Notes: generated by a model not told the origin, from the sequence alone. A stretch of DNA of 64,000 bases from Betaproteobacteria bacterium (GCA_016716535.1 JADJWD010000002.1:806001-870000), one strand, 5' to 3'. Shown: positions 37,107 to 45,751, counted from the stretch's first letter. A program made the numbers and translations.

Positions 37107-38653
37107 TGAGCCGGCCCGCCGAATCCGTCGTCGACGGTTCCAAGGCCCAGGCAGCCGAAGCAGTCCGGGATCACCGGCGCCCCGCAGCGGCGGCCCGCGC
37201 GCCGCTGGCCGAACCGAAGGACCTGCCGGCCGTCGACCGGCTCCTGCGCGAACCGGCGGCCACGGCGTTGGTGTCCGAACACGGCCACACGCTCGTCGCC
37301 GCCCAGGCGCGCGCGCTGCTCGAGCGCTGCCGCGGCGAGGCGCGCGCCGGCCGGCTCGCCGCCGGCGCGGTGGCGCTGCCGGCGCTCGCGCAGGCGTTGC
37401 AGCAGGCCGTGCAGGCGCGCCTCGCGCCGCGCATGCGCGCCGTGCTGAACCTCACCGGCACGGTGATCCACACGAACCTCGGCCGCGCGCTGCTGGCCGA
37501 CGAGGCGCTGGCGCACCTGCTGGTGATGATGGCCGGCCCGAACAACCTCGAGTACGACCTCGAAAGCGGCGGCCGCGGCGACCGCGACAGCCTCGTCGAG
37601 GAACTGCTGACCGCGCTCACCGGTGCCGAGGCCGCGACGGTGGTCAACAACAACGCCGCTGCGGTGCTGCTGACGATCGCGGCGCTGGCGCGCGGCAAGG
37701 AAGTGGTCGTCTCGCGCGGCGAACTCGTCGAGATCGGCGGCGCCTTCCGCATGCCCGACGTGATGGCCGCCGCCGGCGCGACGCTGGTCGAGGTCGGCAC
37801 CACCAACCGCACGCACGCGCACGACTACGAGCGCGCGATCGGCGAGCGTACGGCGCTGCTGATGAAGGTGCACACGAGCAACTACGCGATCCAGGGCTTC
37901 ACGTCGGCCGTCGACGAGGCCGACATCGCCCGCATCGCGCACGCGCACGGCCTGCCGCTGGCCACCGATCTCGGCAGCGGCTCGCTCGTCGACCTCGCCG
38001 CGTACGGCCTGCCGCGCGAGCCGACGCCGCAGGAAAAACTCGCCGCCGGCTGCGACGTCGTCACCTTCAGCGGCGACAAGCTGCTCGGCGGCCCGCAGGC
38101 CGGCCTGATCGTCGGCTCCAAGGCCGCCATCGAGCGCATCCGCAAGTTCCCGATGAAGCGCGCGCTGCGCATGAGCAAGCTGCCGCTGGCGGCGCTGGAG
38201 GCGACGCTGCGGCTGTACCTGCGGCCCGAGCGCGTGGCGCAGGACTTGCCGACGCTGCGGCTCTTGACGCGGCCGGCCGCGGCGATCCGCGCTTTGGCCG
38301 AGGCGCTGCGCCCGGCCGTGGCCGCCGCGCTGGCGCCGCGCTACGAGGTCGCCGTGGCCGACTTGCAGGGGCAGATCGGCTCGGGCTCGCTGCCGGTCGA
38401 ACGGCTGCCTTCGGCGGGCCTGGCGATCACGCCGGTCGGGCCGAAGAAACTTGCGGGCCGCGCGCTCGACGCGCTGGCGGACGCCCTGCGCGGCCTGCCG
38501 ACCCCGGTGATCGGCCGCATCGCCGACGACCGCCTGCTGCTGGACCTGCGCTGCCTCGAAGACGCGCGCCTGCTGACCGGCCAACTCGCGGCGTTGTCGG
38601 CGACGCTGGGGACCGGGGCATCGAACGAGGAGCGGGGCGATGGGCGCGGGTGA
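37106..38653 (+). CDS. selA: L-seryl-tRNA(Sec) selenium transferase
   Basis: A 515-residue PLP enzyme that converts seryl-tRNA(Sec) to selenocysteyl-tRNA(Sec) using selenophosphate. The N-terminal tRNA-binding start LPAVDRLLREPAA begins at residue 40; the first 39 residues are an Ala-rich extension. The core has LNLTGTVIHTNLGRALL, NNAAAVLL, and the PLP-binding Lys325 in FSGDKLLGGPQAGLIVG. Length exceeds E. coli SelA (463) mainly through the N-terminal tail. Selenophosphate must come from a selD gene outside the window. Confidence 0.97.
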   Translation: MSRPAESVVDGSKAQAAEAVRDHRRPAAAARAPLAEPKDLPAVDRLLREPAATALVSEHGHTLVAAQARALLERCRGEARAGRLAAGAVALPALAQALQQAVQARLAPRMRAVLNLTGTVIHTNLGRALLADEALAHLLVMMAGPNNLEYDLESGGRGDRDSLVEELLTALTGAEAATVVNNNAAAVLLTIAALARGKEVVVSRGELVEIGGAFRMPDVMAAAGATLVEVGTTNRTHAHDYERAIGERTALLMKVHTSNYAIQGFTSAVDEADIARIAHAHGLPLATDLGSGSLVDLAAYGLPREPTPQEKLAAGCDVVTFSGDKLLGGPQAGLIVGSKAAIERIRKFPMKRALRMSKLPLAALEATLRLYLRPERVAQDLPTLRLLTRPAAAIRALAEALRPAVAAALAPRYEVAVADLQGQIGSGSLPVERLPSAGLAITPVGPKKLAGRALDALADALRGLPTPVIGRIADDRLLLDLRCLEDARLLTGQLAALSATLGTGASNEERGDGRG

Positions 38654-39224
38654 CCGTTCGGCGTGCAGTGACTCCGGGATTCCGTTCGGGCTGAGCTTGT
38701 CGAAGCGCACGAGCCTCGCCGCACTCGCCGCCTTCGCCGCCGCGCCCTGGCTGCAATCCGCGCACGCCGCCGACGCGCCCGGCGCCATCCACCGCCGTTG
38801 GCCACCGAATCGCCCGACCCCGCCGCTGGACCTCGCCGCATGGGAAGGCCCGCGCTGGCGCCTGGCCGACGCGCGCGGGCAGGTCGTCGTGCTGAACTTC
38901 TGGGCCAGCTGGTGCGAGCCGTGCCGTGCCGAGCTGCCGTCGCTCGAGCTGCTCGCCGAGCGGCACGCCAGCGACAAACTTCAAGTCGTCGCCGTCAACT
39001 TCCGCGAGACCGACGGCGCGATCCGCCGCTTCCTGGCGCAGTCGCCGCTCAGCGTGCCGATCCTGCGCGACAGCGACGGCGGTGCCGCGCAGGCCTACGG
39101 CGTGCGCATCTTCCCCACGACCGTGGTCTTCGGCCGCGACGGCCGGGCCGCGTTCACCGTCACCGGCGAGGTCGACTGGGCGGGGGCCGCGGCCCGCGCC
39201 TGGATCGCCCCGGTGCTTCGCTGA
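38640..39224 (+). CDS. TlpA/ResA-like thiol-disulfide protein
   Basis: A 194-residue exported thioredoxin-fold protein. The hydrophobic stretch TSLAALAAFAAAPW (24-37) with AHAAD is a signal peptide or anchor. The fold has LNFWASWCEPC with active Cys92 and Cys95, and the cis-Pro loop GVRIFPTTVVFG. It overlaps the end of selA by 14 bases and has a GAGGAG ribosome site. Residues 15-22 are encoded by a dispersed repeat. TlpA-like proteins keep periplasmic cysteines reduced; the placement inside a selenocysteine operon suggests a role in formate dehydrogenase biogenesis, by inference. Confidence 0.9.
   Translation: MGAGDRSACSDSGIPFGLSLSKRTSLAALAAFAAAPWLQSAHAADAPGAIHRRWPPNRPTPPLDLAAWEGPRWRLADARGQVVVLNFWASWCEPCRAELPSLELLAERHASDKLQVVAVNFRETDGAIRRFLAQSPLSVPILRDSDGGAAQAYGVRIFPTTVVFGRDGRAAFTVTGEVDWAGAAARAWIAPVLR
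38682..38705. repeat. Dispersed short repeat in the TlpA-like gene leader
   Basis: CCGTTCGGGCTGAGCTTGTC followed by GAAG is the reverse complement of the repeat seen at 27343-27420. It is translated as PFGLSLSK within the pre-signal region of the protein. Confidence 0.85.
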
Positions 39225-39267
39225 GCCGCCGTGCTCATTCGCCAAACCTAACGCCAGGAGACATTGC

Positions 39268-40386
39268 ATGAAGAACACGAATGTCGATCGCCGCCAGCGC
39301 CGCCGCCTGCTGCTGGCCGCCGGCGCCTCGCTCGTTGCGCCGGCGCTGCCGCTGCGTGCCCAGGAGCGCCGCTTCGAGCCGCAGGTCGGCGCCTGGCGCA
39401 CCTTCGATGTCGCGACCACCGTACAGGTGGCCGACGTCAAGGGCGTCACGCGCGTGTGGCTGCCGCTGCCCGACATCGACGCCGACTACCAGAAGTCGGT
39501 CGACAACAGCTGGGCCGGCAACGCGTCGTCGGCCCGCATCGTCGCCGACCCGGCGCGCGGCGTGCGCATGCTGGCCGCCGAGTTCCCGGCCAGCGTCACC
39601 GCGCCGTCGCTGACGCTGACGAGCCGCGTGATGACGCGCAACCGCGCCGCCGACTGGGCCCGCCCGGGCCGTGTCGCCGAAGACCCGGCCGCGCTGCGCG
39701 CCGCGCTCGCGCCGAGCGAGCTGATGCCGCTGGACGGCATCGTGCTCAAGACGGCGCAGCAGGCGACCCGCGGCGCGAAGACCGACCTCGACAAGACGCG
39801 GGCGATCTACGAATGGGTGGTGGCGAACGCGCACCGCGAGCCGAAGACACGCGGCTGCGGCACCGGCGACATCAAGACGATGCTCGAGACCGGCAACCTC
39901 GGCGGCAAATGTGCCGACCTCAACGCGGTCTTCGTCGGCCTGTGCCGCGCCGCGGGCGTGCCGGCGCGGGATGTCTACGGCCTGCGCCTGGCGCCCTCGG
40001 CCTTCGGCTACCGCGAACTCGGCGCGAACCCGGCCAACCTGAAGGGCGCGCAGCACTGCCGCGCCGAGGTCTTCCTTGCCGCACACGGCTGGGTGGCGAT
40101 GGACCCGGCCGACGTGCTGAAGGTGATGCGGCAGGAAACGCCCGAGTGGATCAAGGACCCGAAGCACCCGCTCGTCGCGCCGGTGAACCGCGGTCTCTTC
40201 GGCAGCTGGGAAGGCAACTGGGTCGCGTGGAACACCGCGCACGACGTGAAGCTGCCGGGCAGTGCGGGCAAGGGCACGCTGCCGTTCCTGATGTACCCGA
40301 ACGGCGAGAACGCGACCGGGCGCTTCGACGAGCTGTCGCCGGACAACTTCAAGTACACGATCGCCGCGCGCGAGATCACGGGTTGA
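39268..40386 (+). CDS. Transglutaminase-like exported protein
   Basis: A 372-residue protein with a twin-arginine-like basic signal (RRQRRRLLLAAGASLVAPALPLRAQE). The transglutaminase-like core has Cys215 (LGGKCADLNAVFVGLCRAAGVPAR), His263 and Asp279 (MDPADV), a complete catalytic triad. A preceding beta domain (40-125) is common in relatives. It starts at ATG 39268 with an AGGAG site; the frame is open upstream inside the TlpA gene. Bacterial relatives are peptidases or of unknown activity. It lies between selA and selB, which is unusual, and its link to selenium or formate dehydrogenase is unproven. Confidence 0.88.
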   Translation: MKNTNVDRRQRRRLLLAAGASLVAPALPLRAQERRFEPQVGAWRTFDVATTVQVADVKGVTRVWLPLPDIDADYQKSVDNSWAGNASSARIVADPARGVRMLAAEFPASVTAPSLTLTSRVMTRNRAADWARPGRVAEDPAALRAALAPSELMPLDGIVLKTAQQATRGAKTDLDKTRAIYEWVVANAHREPKTRGCGTGDIKTMLETGNLGGKCADLNAVFVGLCRAAGVPARDVYGLRLAPSAFGYRELGANPANLKGAQHCRAEVFLAAHGWVAMDPADVLKVMRQETPEWIKDPKHPLVAPVNRGLFGSWEGNWVAWNTAHDVKLPGSAGKGTLPFLMYPNGENATGRFDELSPDNFKYTIAAREITG

Positions 40387-40438
40387 AGCGCGCGCCGCCC
40401 GATCCATCCCTCGACGACAAGCGCAGAACCCCGAAGCC

Positions 40439-42466
40439 ATGATCGTCGGCACCGCCGGCCACATCGACCACGGCAAGACGACGCTGGTGCGCGCGCTGAC
40501 CGGCGTCGACACCGACCGCCTGCCCGAGGAGAAGAAGCGCGGCATCAGCATCGAGCTGGGCTACGCGTTCCTCGATGTGCCGGCACCCGCGGATGCTGGT
40601 GACGCAGCCGCGGGCCGCAGCCCCGTGGCCCCGCGGCGCATCGGCTTCATCGATGTGCCCGGCCACGAGCGGCTCGTGCACACGATGCTCGCCGGCGCCA
40701 CCGGCATCGACTTCGCGCTGCTGCTCGTGGCCGCCGACGACGGCGTGATGCCGCAGACGCGCGAGCACCTGGCGGTGCTGTCGCTGCTGGGCATCGCGTG
40801 CGGCGCCGTCGTCGTGACGAAGGCCGACCGCGTCGATGCGCAGCGGCTGGCCGCCGTGTGCGCCGAGGCCGCGGCGTTGTGCGCGGGCAGTACGCTCGCC
40901 GGCTGCCCGGTGCTGGCGGTGTCGGCGTTCAGCGGCCTCGGAATCGGCGACCTGAAGGGCCTGCTCATGCGCAAGGCCCTCGCGCAGACCGCGAGCAGCG
41001 ATGACACGCGCGCCTTCCGGCTCGCCATCGACCGCGTCTTCACGCTCGACGGCGTCGGCACCGTGGCCACCGGCACCGTGCACGCCGGCCGCGTTCACGT
41101 CGGCGATGAGTTGCGGCTGGTGCCCGGCACCGACGCGGCGCGCGGCCTGCGCGTGAGGAGCCTCAGGGCGCAGAACCGCGAAGTGAAGGTGAGCGGCCGC
41201 GGCGAACGCTGCGCCATCGCGCTGGCCGGCGTCGCGAAGGACGAGCTGCGGCGCGGCCAGTGGCTCGTCGCGCCGGCGGCGGTGTTCACCGCGCGCGAGG
41301 CGCGCCAAGCGCGGGAGGGCGGCACTTTGCGCTTCGACTGCCGGCTGACGCTGTGGCACGACGAAGGCAAGCCGCTGCGCTCGGGCACGGTGGTGCACGT
41401 GCACGTGGGCAGCGAAGACCGGCTCGGCACCGTCGCTGTGCTCGAAGCGGGCGACTCGCTCGCACCGGGCGCGACGGCGCTTGTGCAGATCGTGCTGCGC
41501 GAACCGATCGGCGCGTGGGCGGGCGACCGCGTCGTGCTGCGGGACGCAGCAGCGTCACGCACGCTGGCAGGCGGCGTGGTGCTCGACCCGCTGGCACCGG
41601 CGCGCTACCGGCGCACGCCCGAACGGCTCGCCGAACTCGCGGCGCTCGAAGAACCGCAAGCCGGCGTGCGGCTGGCCGCGCTGCTGGCCGCCGCGCCGAC
41701 TGGGCTGGACCTGCGGCGCTACTCGGCGGCGCAAGGCGCGGCGGCGTTGCCCGGCGCGGCCGCGCTGCCCGCCGGCACCTTGACAGAAGGCCAACAAGGC
41801 GACTGGGCACTCGGCGCCACGCACGCCGAAGCCGCGCGCGAGACGCTGCTCGGCACGCTCGCCTCGTACCACGACAAGCACGTCGACGAACTCGGCCCCG
41901 ATGCGGCGCGGCTGCGCCGCCTCGCGCTGCCGCGCCTCGCCGAGCCGCTCTACCGCGCGCTGCTCGCCGGCCTCGTCTCGGCCGGCCGCGTCACCGTGCG
42001 CGGCGCCTTCGTGCACCTGCCGGCGCACGGCGTGCGGCTGTCGGCGAGCGAAGAGCGCATCGCGCAGAAGGTGGCGCCGCGCCTGGCCGAGGCCGGTTTC
42101 GAAGGCGCCTGGGCGCGCGATCTCGCGCGCGACAGCGGCGAGAGCGAGCCGCTGATGCGCACGACGCTGGCGCGCCTGGCGCAACGCGGCGAGCTGCATC
42201 AAGTGGTGAAAGACCTCTACTACCCGCTGTCGACGATGGCCAACATGGCGGCCATCGCCCGGCGGGTGGGGCAGGCGAGCGAGGGCGTCGTCACCGCGGC
42301 GACGTTCCGCGACGCGACGCAGCTCGGCCGCAAGCGCGCGATCCAGGTGCTCGAGCACTTCGACCGCATCGGCCTGACACGCCGGGTCGGCGACGTGCAT
42401 CGGCTGCGCACCGATTCGACGCTCTTCGCCGTGGCGCCGGGCGAGCGCGAGGCGGTGCGCGCCTGA
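40439..42466 (+). CDS. selB: Selenocysteine-specific elongation factor SelB
   Basis: A 675-residue GTPase that delivers Sec-tRNA to UGA codons marked by a SECIS hairpin. G motifs: GHIDHGKT (7-14), RGISIELG, DVPGHE (72-77) and TKAD (127-130). An inserted Pro/Ala stretch (48-66) sits before G3. Domains II and III follow, then a C-terminal array of winged helices, ending VGDVHRLRTDSTLFAVAPGE, that binds the SECIS RNA. It is longer than the E. coli protein (614). The SECIS in fdnG of this window is the obvious target, and selC follows 17 bases after its stop. Confidence 0.96.
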   Translation: MIVGTAGHIDHGKTTLVRALTGVDTDRLPEEKKRGISIELGYAFLDVPAPADAGDAAAGRSPVAPRRIGFIDVPGHERLVHTMLAGATGIDFALLLVAADDGVMPQTREHLAVLSLLGIACGAVVVTKADRVDAQRLAAVCAEAAALCAGSTLAGCPVLAVSAFSGLGIGDLKGLLMRKALAQTASSDDTRAFRLAIDRVFTLDGVGTVATGTVHAGRVHVGDELRLVPGTDAARGLRVRSLRAQNREVKVSGRGERCAIALAGVAKDELRRGQWLVAPAAVFTAREARQAREGGTLRFDCRLTLWHDEGKPLRSGTVVHVHVGSEDRLGTVAVLEAGDSLAPGATALVQIVLREPIGAWAGDRVVLRDAAASRTLAGGVVLDPLAPARYRRTPERLAELAALEEPQAGVRLAALLAAAPTGLDLRRYSAAQGAAALPGAAALPAGTLTEGQQGDWALGATHAEAARETLLGTLASYHDKHVDELGPDAARLRRLALPRLAEPLYRALLAGLVSAGRVTVRGAFVHLPAHGVRLSASEERIAQKVAPRLAEAGFEGAWARDLARDSGESEPLMRTTLARLAQRGELHQVVKDLYYPLSTMANMAAIARRVGQASEGVVTAATFRDATQLGRKRAIQVLEHFDRIGLTRRVGDVHRLRTDSTLFAVAPGEREAVRA

Positions 42467-42483
42467 GGGATGAAAAGAACAAT

Positions 42484-42579
42484 GGAGAGGAAACGATCCT
42501 GGTGGATCGGCCGGGCTTCAAACCCGGTGGGTGGCGCCATGCGTTGCTGGGAGGGTTCGACTCCCTCTCCTCTCCGCCA
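42484..42579 (+). tRNA. selC: tRNA-Sec (anticodon TCA)
   Basis: An 8-base-pair acceptor stem GGAGAGGA (42484-42491) pairs with TCCTCTCC (42568-42575), followed by G and CCA (42577-42579). The D arm has six pairs with a four-base loop (CGATCC-TGGT-GGATCG). The anticodon arm CCGGG/CCCGG carries anticodon TCA at 42518-42520. A long variable arm of about 23 bases follows, and the T arm is GAGGG-TTCGACT-CCCTC. The 8+5 acceptor/T helix and the six-pair D stem identify bacterial tRNA-Sec. It lies in the same direction between selB and the next gene and is probably processed from a polycistronic transcript. Confidence 0.98.
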
Positions 42580-42615
42580 CGGGTATCGGCTGGGCTGCTG
42601 CGCGGAGGCGCGCCG

Positions 42616-43053
42616 ATGTTGATCGCGGGCTTCGAGTTCCCCGACGACCTGCACTACCTCGTCGAGCATCAGGTCTGGGCGCGGCTGGAGGAGGAGGGCC
42701 GTGTGGCACGTATCGGCATCACTTCGCTCGGCATCCACCTCGCCGGCGGTGAGATCTACATGGCGCGGCCGAAGATGACCGGCGCCGTCGTCGCGCAAGG
42801 CGGCTCGGTGGCGGTGGTCGAACTCGCCAAGGCGATCGTCTCGGTGAAGTCGCCGGTCAGCGGCACGGTGGTCGAGGTCAATGCGCGGCTGGCCGCTTCG
42901 CCCGAGCTGGTGCACCGCGATCCGTACGGCGAGGGTTGGCTGGCGCGGCTCACGTTGTCGGACTTCGCCGCTGACCGCGCCGCGCTCGTGCACGGCGAGG
43001 CGGCGGTGCGGCCGGCGATGGAGCGGCACGCCCGGCTGAACCGGGTCGGCTGA
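42616..43053 (+). CDS. H-protein / lipoyl-carrier-like protein
   Basis: A 145-residue protein with the glycine cleavage H-protein fold. It has VARIGITSLGIHLAGGEIYMA, the lipoylation region VVELAKAIVSVKSPVSG (Lys72 aligns with the lipoyl-lysine of ESVKA in GcvH), and NARLAASPELVHRDPYGEGW. No glycine cleavage genes (gcvT, gcvP) are nearby, so it may be a dedicated carrier, like the lipoate-binding proteins of sulfur oxidation. A GGAGG site precedes ATG 42616. It directly follows selC and precedes a DsrE-family gene. A role in sulfur or selenium transfer is inference. Confidence 0.82.
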   Translation: MLIAGFEFPDDLHYLVEHQVWARLEEEGRVARIGITSLGIHLAGGEIYMARPKMTGAVVAQGGSVAVVELAKAIVSVKSPVSGTVVEVNARLAASPELVHRDPYGEGWLARLTLSDFAADRAALVHGEAAVRPAMERHARLNRVG

Positions 43054-43084
43054 CGCGGCAGGCGCAGCAGGTGGAGAGTTAGGC

Positions 43085-43483
43085 ATGCCGGGCTTCGTCG
43101 AACACCAGGCCGAAGGCGTCGCGATCCTCCTGTGGGCTGCCGACCCGTCGGTGCCCGAGCGGCTGGCGACGCCGTTCTTCCACGCCGCCGCCGCGGCGGC
43201 GATGGAGATGCCGGTGGAGATCTACTTCACCGCCGCGTCGGTGAAGCTGCTCGTGCCGGGCATCGCCGGCACGCTGCGCGCGTCGGCTTTCCATGACAAG
43301 ACCGTGCTCGACGCGATGCGCGAGGCGGTTTCGCACGGCGCGGTCTTGCTCGCCTGTACCGACGCGCTGCACGCAAACGGCGTCGACCCGGCGAACCTGA
43401 TCCCCGAATGCAGCGGCCGCGGCGGCGCGGTGCAGTTCATGGCCCGCGCCGCCGATCTGCGCTGGCGTACGCTCGTCTTCTGA
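43085..43483 (+). CDS. DsrE-family protein
   Basis: A 132-residue protein with the DsrE/TusD-like fold: FFHAAAAAAMEMPVEIYFTAASVKLL and LDAMREAVSHGAVLLACTDALHANGV. Cys91 lies at the position of the sulfur-carrying cysteine in DsrE-type proteins; Cys109 is a second candidate. Family members carry persulfide sulfur between proteins or bind redox ligands. It lies 31 bases after the H-protein-like gene. Pairing a lipoyl carrier with a DsrE protein recalls sulfur-oxidation loci, but here the context is selenocysteine synthesis. Confidence 0.78.
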   Translation: MPGFVEHQAEGVAILLWAADPSVPERLATPFFHAAAAAAMEMPVEIYFTAASVKLLVPGIAGTLRASAFHDKTVLDAMREAVSHGAVLLACTDALHANGVDPANLIPECSGRGGAVQFMARAADLRWRTLVF

Positions 43484-43505
43484 AGAAGCTTCTTTCGCGC
43501 GCCCC

Positions 43506-44090
43506 ATGTCCGACATCCCCGCACCGCTCGCCGCACTGCTGGCGCGCCACTCGCTTGGCGGCAAGCACCTCGGCGAGCCCGGTCCCGACGACGCCGCGCT
43601 GCGGCTGATGGCGCAGGCGGCGCTGCGCGCGCCCGACCACGCGGGGCTCGCGCCGTTCCGCTTCAAGGTCGTGCGCGGCGAGGCGCGCGCGCGCATGGCC
43701 GCGATCTTCGAGCAGGCCGCACTCGCTGCCGGCAAGGACGCCGCCGAGGCGCAGATCGACGCCGAGCGCGCGCTGCGCCCGCCGGTGACGGTGGCCGTGC
43801 TGGCGCGCATCGACATGGGCCACACGGTCGTGCCGGCGCACGAGCAGTGGGCCGCGGTCGGCGGCGCGATCACGAACTTCCTCAACGCCGCGCACCTGCT
43901 CGGCTTCGCCGGCAAGATGCTGTCGGGCCACAAGGTGCGGCAGCCGGCGATCCAGGCCGCGTTCTGCGGCGCCGGCGAGACGCTGGTCGGCTGGATCTCG
44001 CTCGGCACGCCGGTGCGCACGCCGTCGCCGGGGCATGCGAAGGCCGGCGTCGACGAGGTGCTCGGCGAGTGGCGGGGCCCGGCGCCGTAG
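43506..44090 (+). CDS. Nitroreductase (YdjA-like)
   Basis: A 194-residue FMN-dependent oxidoreductase of the small nitroreductase family. The start LLARHSLGGKHLGEPGP and the AALRAPDHAGLAPFRF segment match the YdjA subgroup, and GAITNFLNAAHLLGFAGKML contributes the flavin pocket. In E. coli ydjA lies just upstream of selD, so finding a YdjA-like gene at the end of a sel operon here is suggestive of a conserved link with selenium metabolism. The substrate is unknown. It closes the rightward cluster and is convergent with the next gene. Confidence 0.85.
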   Translation: MSDIPAPLAALLARHSLGGKHLGEPGPDDAALRLMAQAALRAPDHAGLAPFRFKVVRGEARARMAAIFEQAALAAGKDAAEAQIDAERALRPPVTVAVLARIDMGHTVVPAHEQWAAVGGAITNFLNAAHLLGFAGKMLSGHKVRQPAIQAAFCGAGETLVGWISLGTPVRTPSPGHAKAGVDEVLGEWRGPAP

Positions 44091-44105
44091 GTGCCAGGGG
44101 CCCGA

Positions 44106-45137
44106 TCACACCCCGAGCGCCGCGCGCAGTTCCTTGCCGCTCATCCGCCCGGGTTGCGGGCGACTGAGGCGATCGAGCATCCACTCGTTGCACGGTGCCG
44201 GCAGGCCGGCGGCGCGGGCGAGGCGCACGACTTCGCCGCACAACGCGTCGATCTCGGTCGGCCGGCCGCGCGCCACGTCGTCGGCCATGCTGGTGCGCGC
44301 CTGATCGTCGATGCGCAGGCTCGATCGCGCCGCCAGCTTGAAGAGCCACGTCGGCAGCCTGAGGCCCGCGGGCATCAGCCGCGGCGGCAGCGCCGCCAGC
44401 TTGGCCGGCCGGATGCCGTGCGCGGCCAGCGCCGCGAGCGCCTCGTCGATCAGCGCGGCCATCACGACGCGCAGGTTGCGGTCGAGCAACTGGCGCTTCA
44501 GCGGCAGGCCTGAGAGCGCGTTGACCGGGTTGTTCAGGTTCAGCAAGAGCTTGCCCCACTGCACCGGCCTGAGGTCGGCGTGCAGCGCCAGCGGCAGGCC
44601 GGCAGCGGCGAAGACGGGCCGCCACGGCTCGAGCGCCGGATGCGCCTGCGCGGCCAGTTCACCCCAGGTGCCGCGGTGCCAGTGCCCGGGCGACGCGCGC
44701 ACGACGTTGAAGCCGACCATGCCGGGGATCACTTGCAGCGCCGGCGCTGCGGCGGCGGCGACGGCCGGGTTGCCGATGCCGTTTTGCAGCGACAGCACCG
44801 GCGTGCCGGCGCGCAGGTGCAGCCCGAGCAGCGCCGCGGCCTCGGCGGTGGCGCCGGCCTTCACGCACAGCAGCACGAGCGCCGGCGCGGGCGCTGCCGG
44901 ACTCGGGCCATGGCCCGCGTGCGGCACCTCGGCGTGCAGGCTCAGCGTGTGCGGCGCCAGGTGCGTGCGCCGGCCGTCGAGGTCGGTCAGCGTCAGGCCG
45001 GCCAGGCGCAGTTCCTCGAGCACGCTCGGCCGGCCGACGAACTGCACCGGCGCACCGGCGGCCTGCAACCGGCCGCCGACCCAGCAGCCGACGGCGCCGG
45101 CGCCCATCACGAGCGCCGGGCCGGGGGGTTGGATCAT
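44106..45137 (-). CDS. panE: 2-dehydropantoate 2-reductase family protein
   Basis: A 343-residue NADPH-dependent reductase of the ApbA/PanE family. The N-terminal Rossmann motif is VMGAGAVGCWVGG, followed by LVLLCVKAGATAEAA, SLQNGIGN, and the catalytic-type Lys in VQWGKLLLNLNNPVNALSG. It would reduce ketopantoate to pantoate for coenzyme A synthesis, although paralogues acting on other 2-keto acids are common. It begins at ATG 45137 and is convergent with the nitroreductase gene. Confidence 0.85.
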   Translation of the reverse strand: MIQPPGPALVMGAGAVGCWVGGRLQAAGAPVQFVGRPSVLEELRLAGLTLTDLDGRRTHLAPHTLSLHAEVPHAGHGPSPAAPAPALVLLCVKAGATAEAAALLGLHLRAGTPVLSLQNGIGNPAVAAAAAPALQVIPGMVGFNVVRASPGHWHRGTWGELAAQAHPALEPWRPVFAAAGLPLALHADLRPVQWGKLLLNLNNPVNALSGLPLKRQLLDRNLRVVMAALIDEALAALAAHGIRPAKLAALPPRLMPAGLRLPTWLFKLAARSSLRIDDQARTSMADDVARGRPTEIDALCGEVVRLARAAGLPAPCNEWMLDRLSRPQPGRMSGKELRAALGV

Positions 45138-45181
45138 CGGGTTGCGGCGGCGCGCGGGGTTTTGGCGCGGCGCAGCGTGGA

Positions 45182-45751
45182 TTACCGCGCGAGAGGCTGC
45201 GCCAGGTCGCGCAGCGTCGCCGGCCCGGCGGCCTGCTCGACGCGCGCCATCAGCGGGCGGCACAGCCCGGCCATCGCCAGCAGTTCGAGCACGACGAACA
45301 TCGGCGCCACCAGCGGCCCCGCCGGGTCGTCGGCAAAGACCGGCCGGCGGCCCTCGTAATAGTGACCGACCGAGTGCGCCAGCCAGCCGAGGAAGAGCAG
45401 CGCCAGCCCGAGCGTCGGCCACGACGCGGGCGCCAAGCCAACCAGTTGATGCGCCGCCCAGGCGAGTGCCGCGGTGAACGCCGTCGTCGCCAGCCCCAGC
45501 GCAATCTGCCCGCGCGACAGCATCCACAGCCACAGCGCCCCGAACGCCAGCCAGCCGAGCGTCGTGCGCATGGTGCCCAACTGCACCGCCGCCGGCGCCA
45601 GCAGCAGCGCCGCGCCGAAGACGACCATCGGCACGCCGGCCAGGTGCGTGGTGATGTTGCGCTGGTCGCGGTGCGCTCGGGCGTAGCTGACGAGCAGGTC
45701 GAGCGCCGGGCGCGTGAGGGCAGGACGGGGCAGCGGGGGCGTGAGAGGCAT
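45182..45751 (-). CDS. DUF962/Mpo1-like membrane protein
   Basis: A 189-residue integral membrane protein with four or five helices. It opens ALDLLVSYARAHRDQRNITTHLAGVPMV and has GWLAHSVGHYYEGRRPVFADDP, the two conserved His segments of the DUF962/Mpo1 family. In yeast Mpo1 is an iron-dependent dioxygenase acting on 2-hydroxy fatty acids. It starts at ATG 45751 after a GAGGTG ribosome site. Activity in bacteria is unproven. It precedes the ketopantoate-reductase-like gene on the same strand by 44 bases. Confidence 0.85.
   Translation of the reverse strand: MPLTPPLPRPALTRPALDLLVSYARAHRDQRNITTHLAGVPMVVFGAALLLAPAAVQLGTMRTTLGWLAFGALWLWMLSRGQIALGLATTAFTAALAWAAHQLVGLAPASWPTLGLALLFLGWLAHSVGHYYEGRRPVFADDPAGPLVAPMFVVLELLAMAGLCRPLMARVEQAAGPATLRDLAQPLAR

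Noticed and set aside
42467..42615. Coding frame running through selC into the H-protein-like gene
   Set aside because: The tRNA-Sec fold is unmistakable; the frame is open only by chance, and ATG 42616 has its own GGAGG site.
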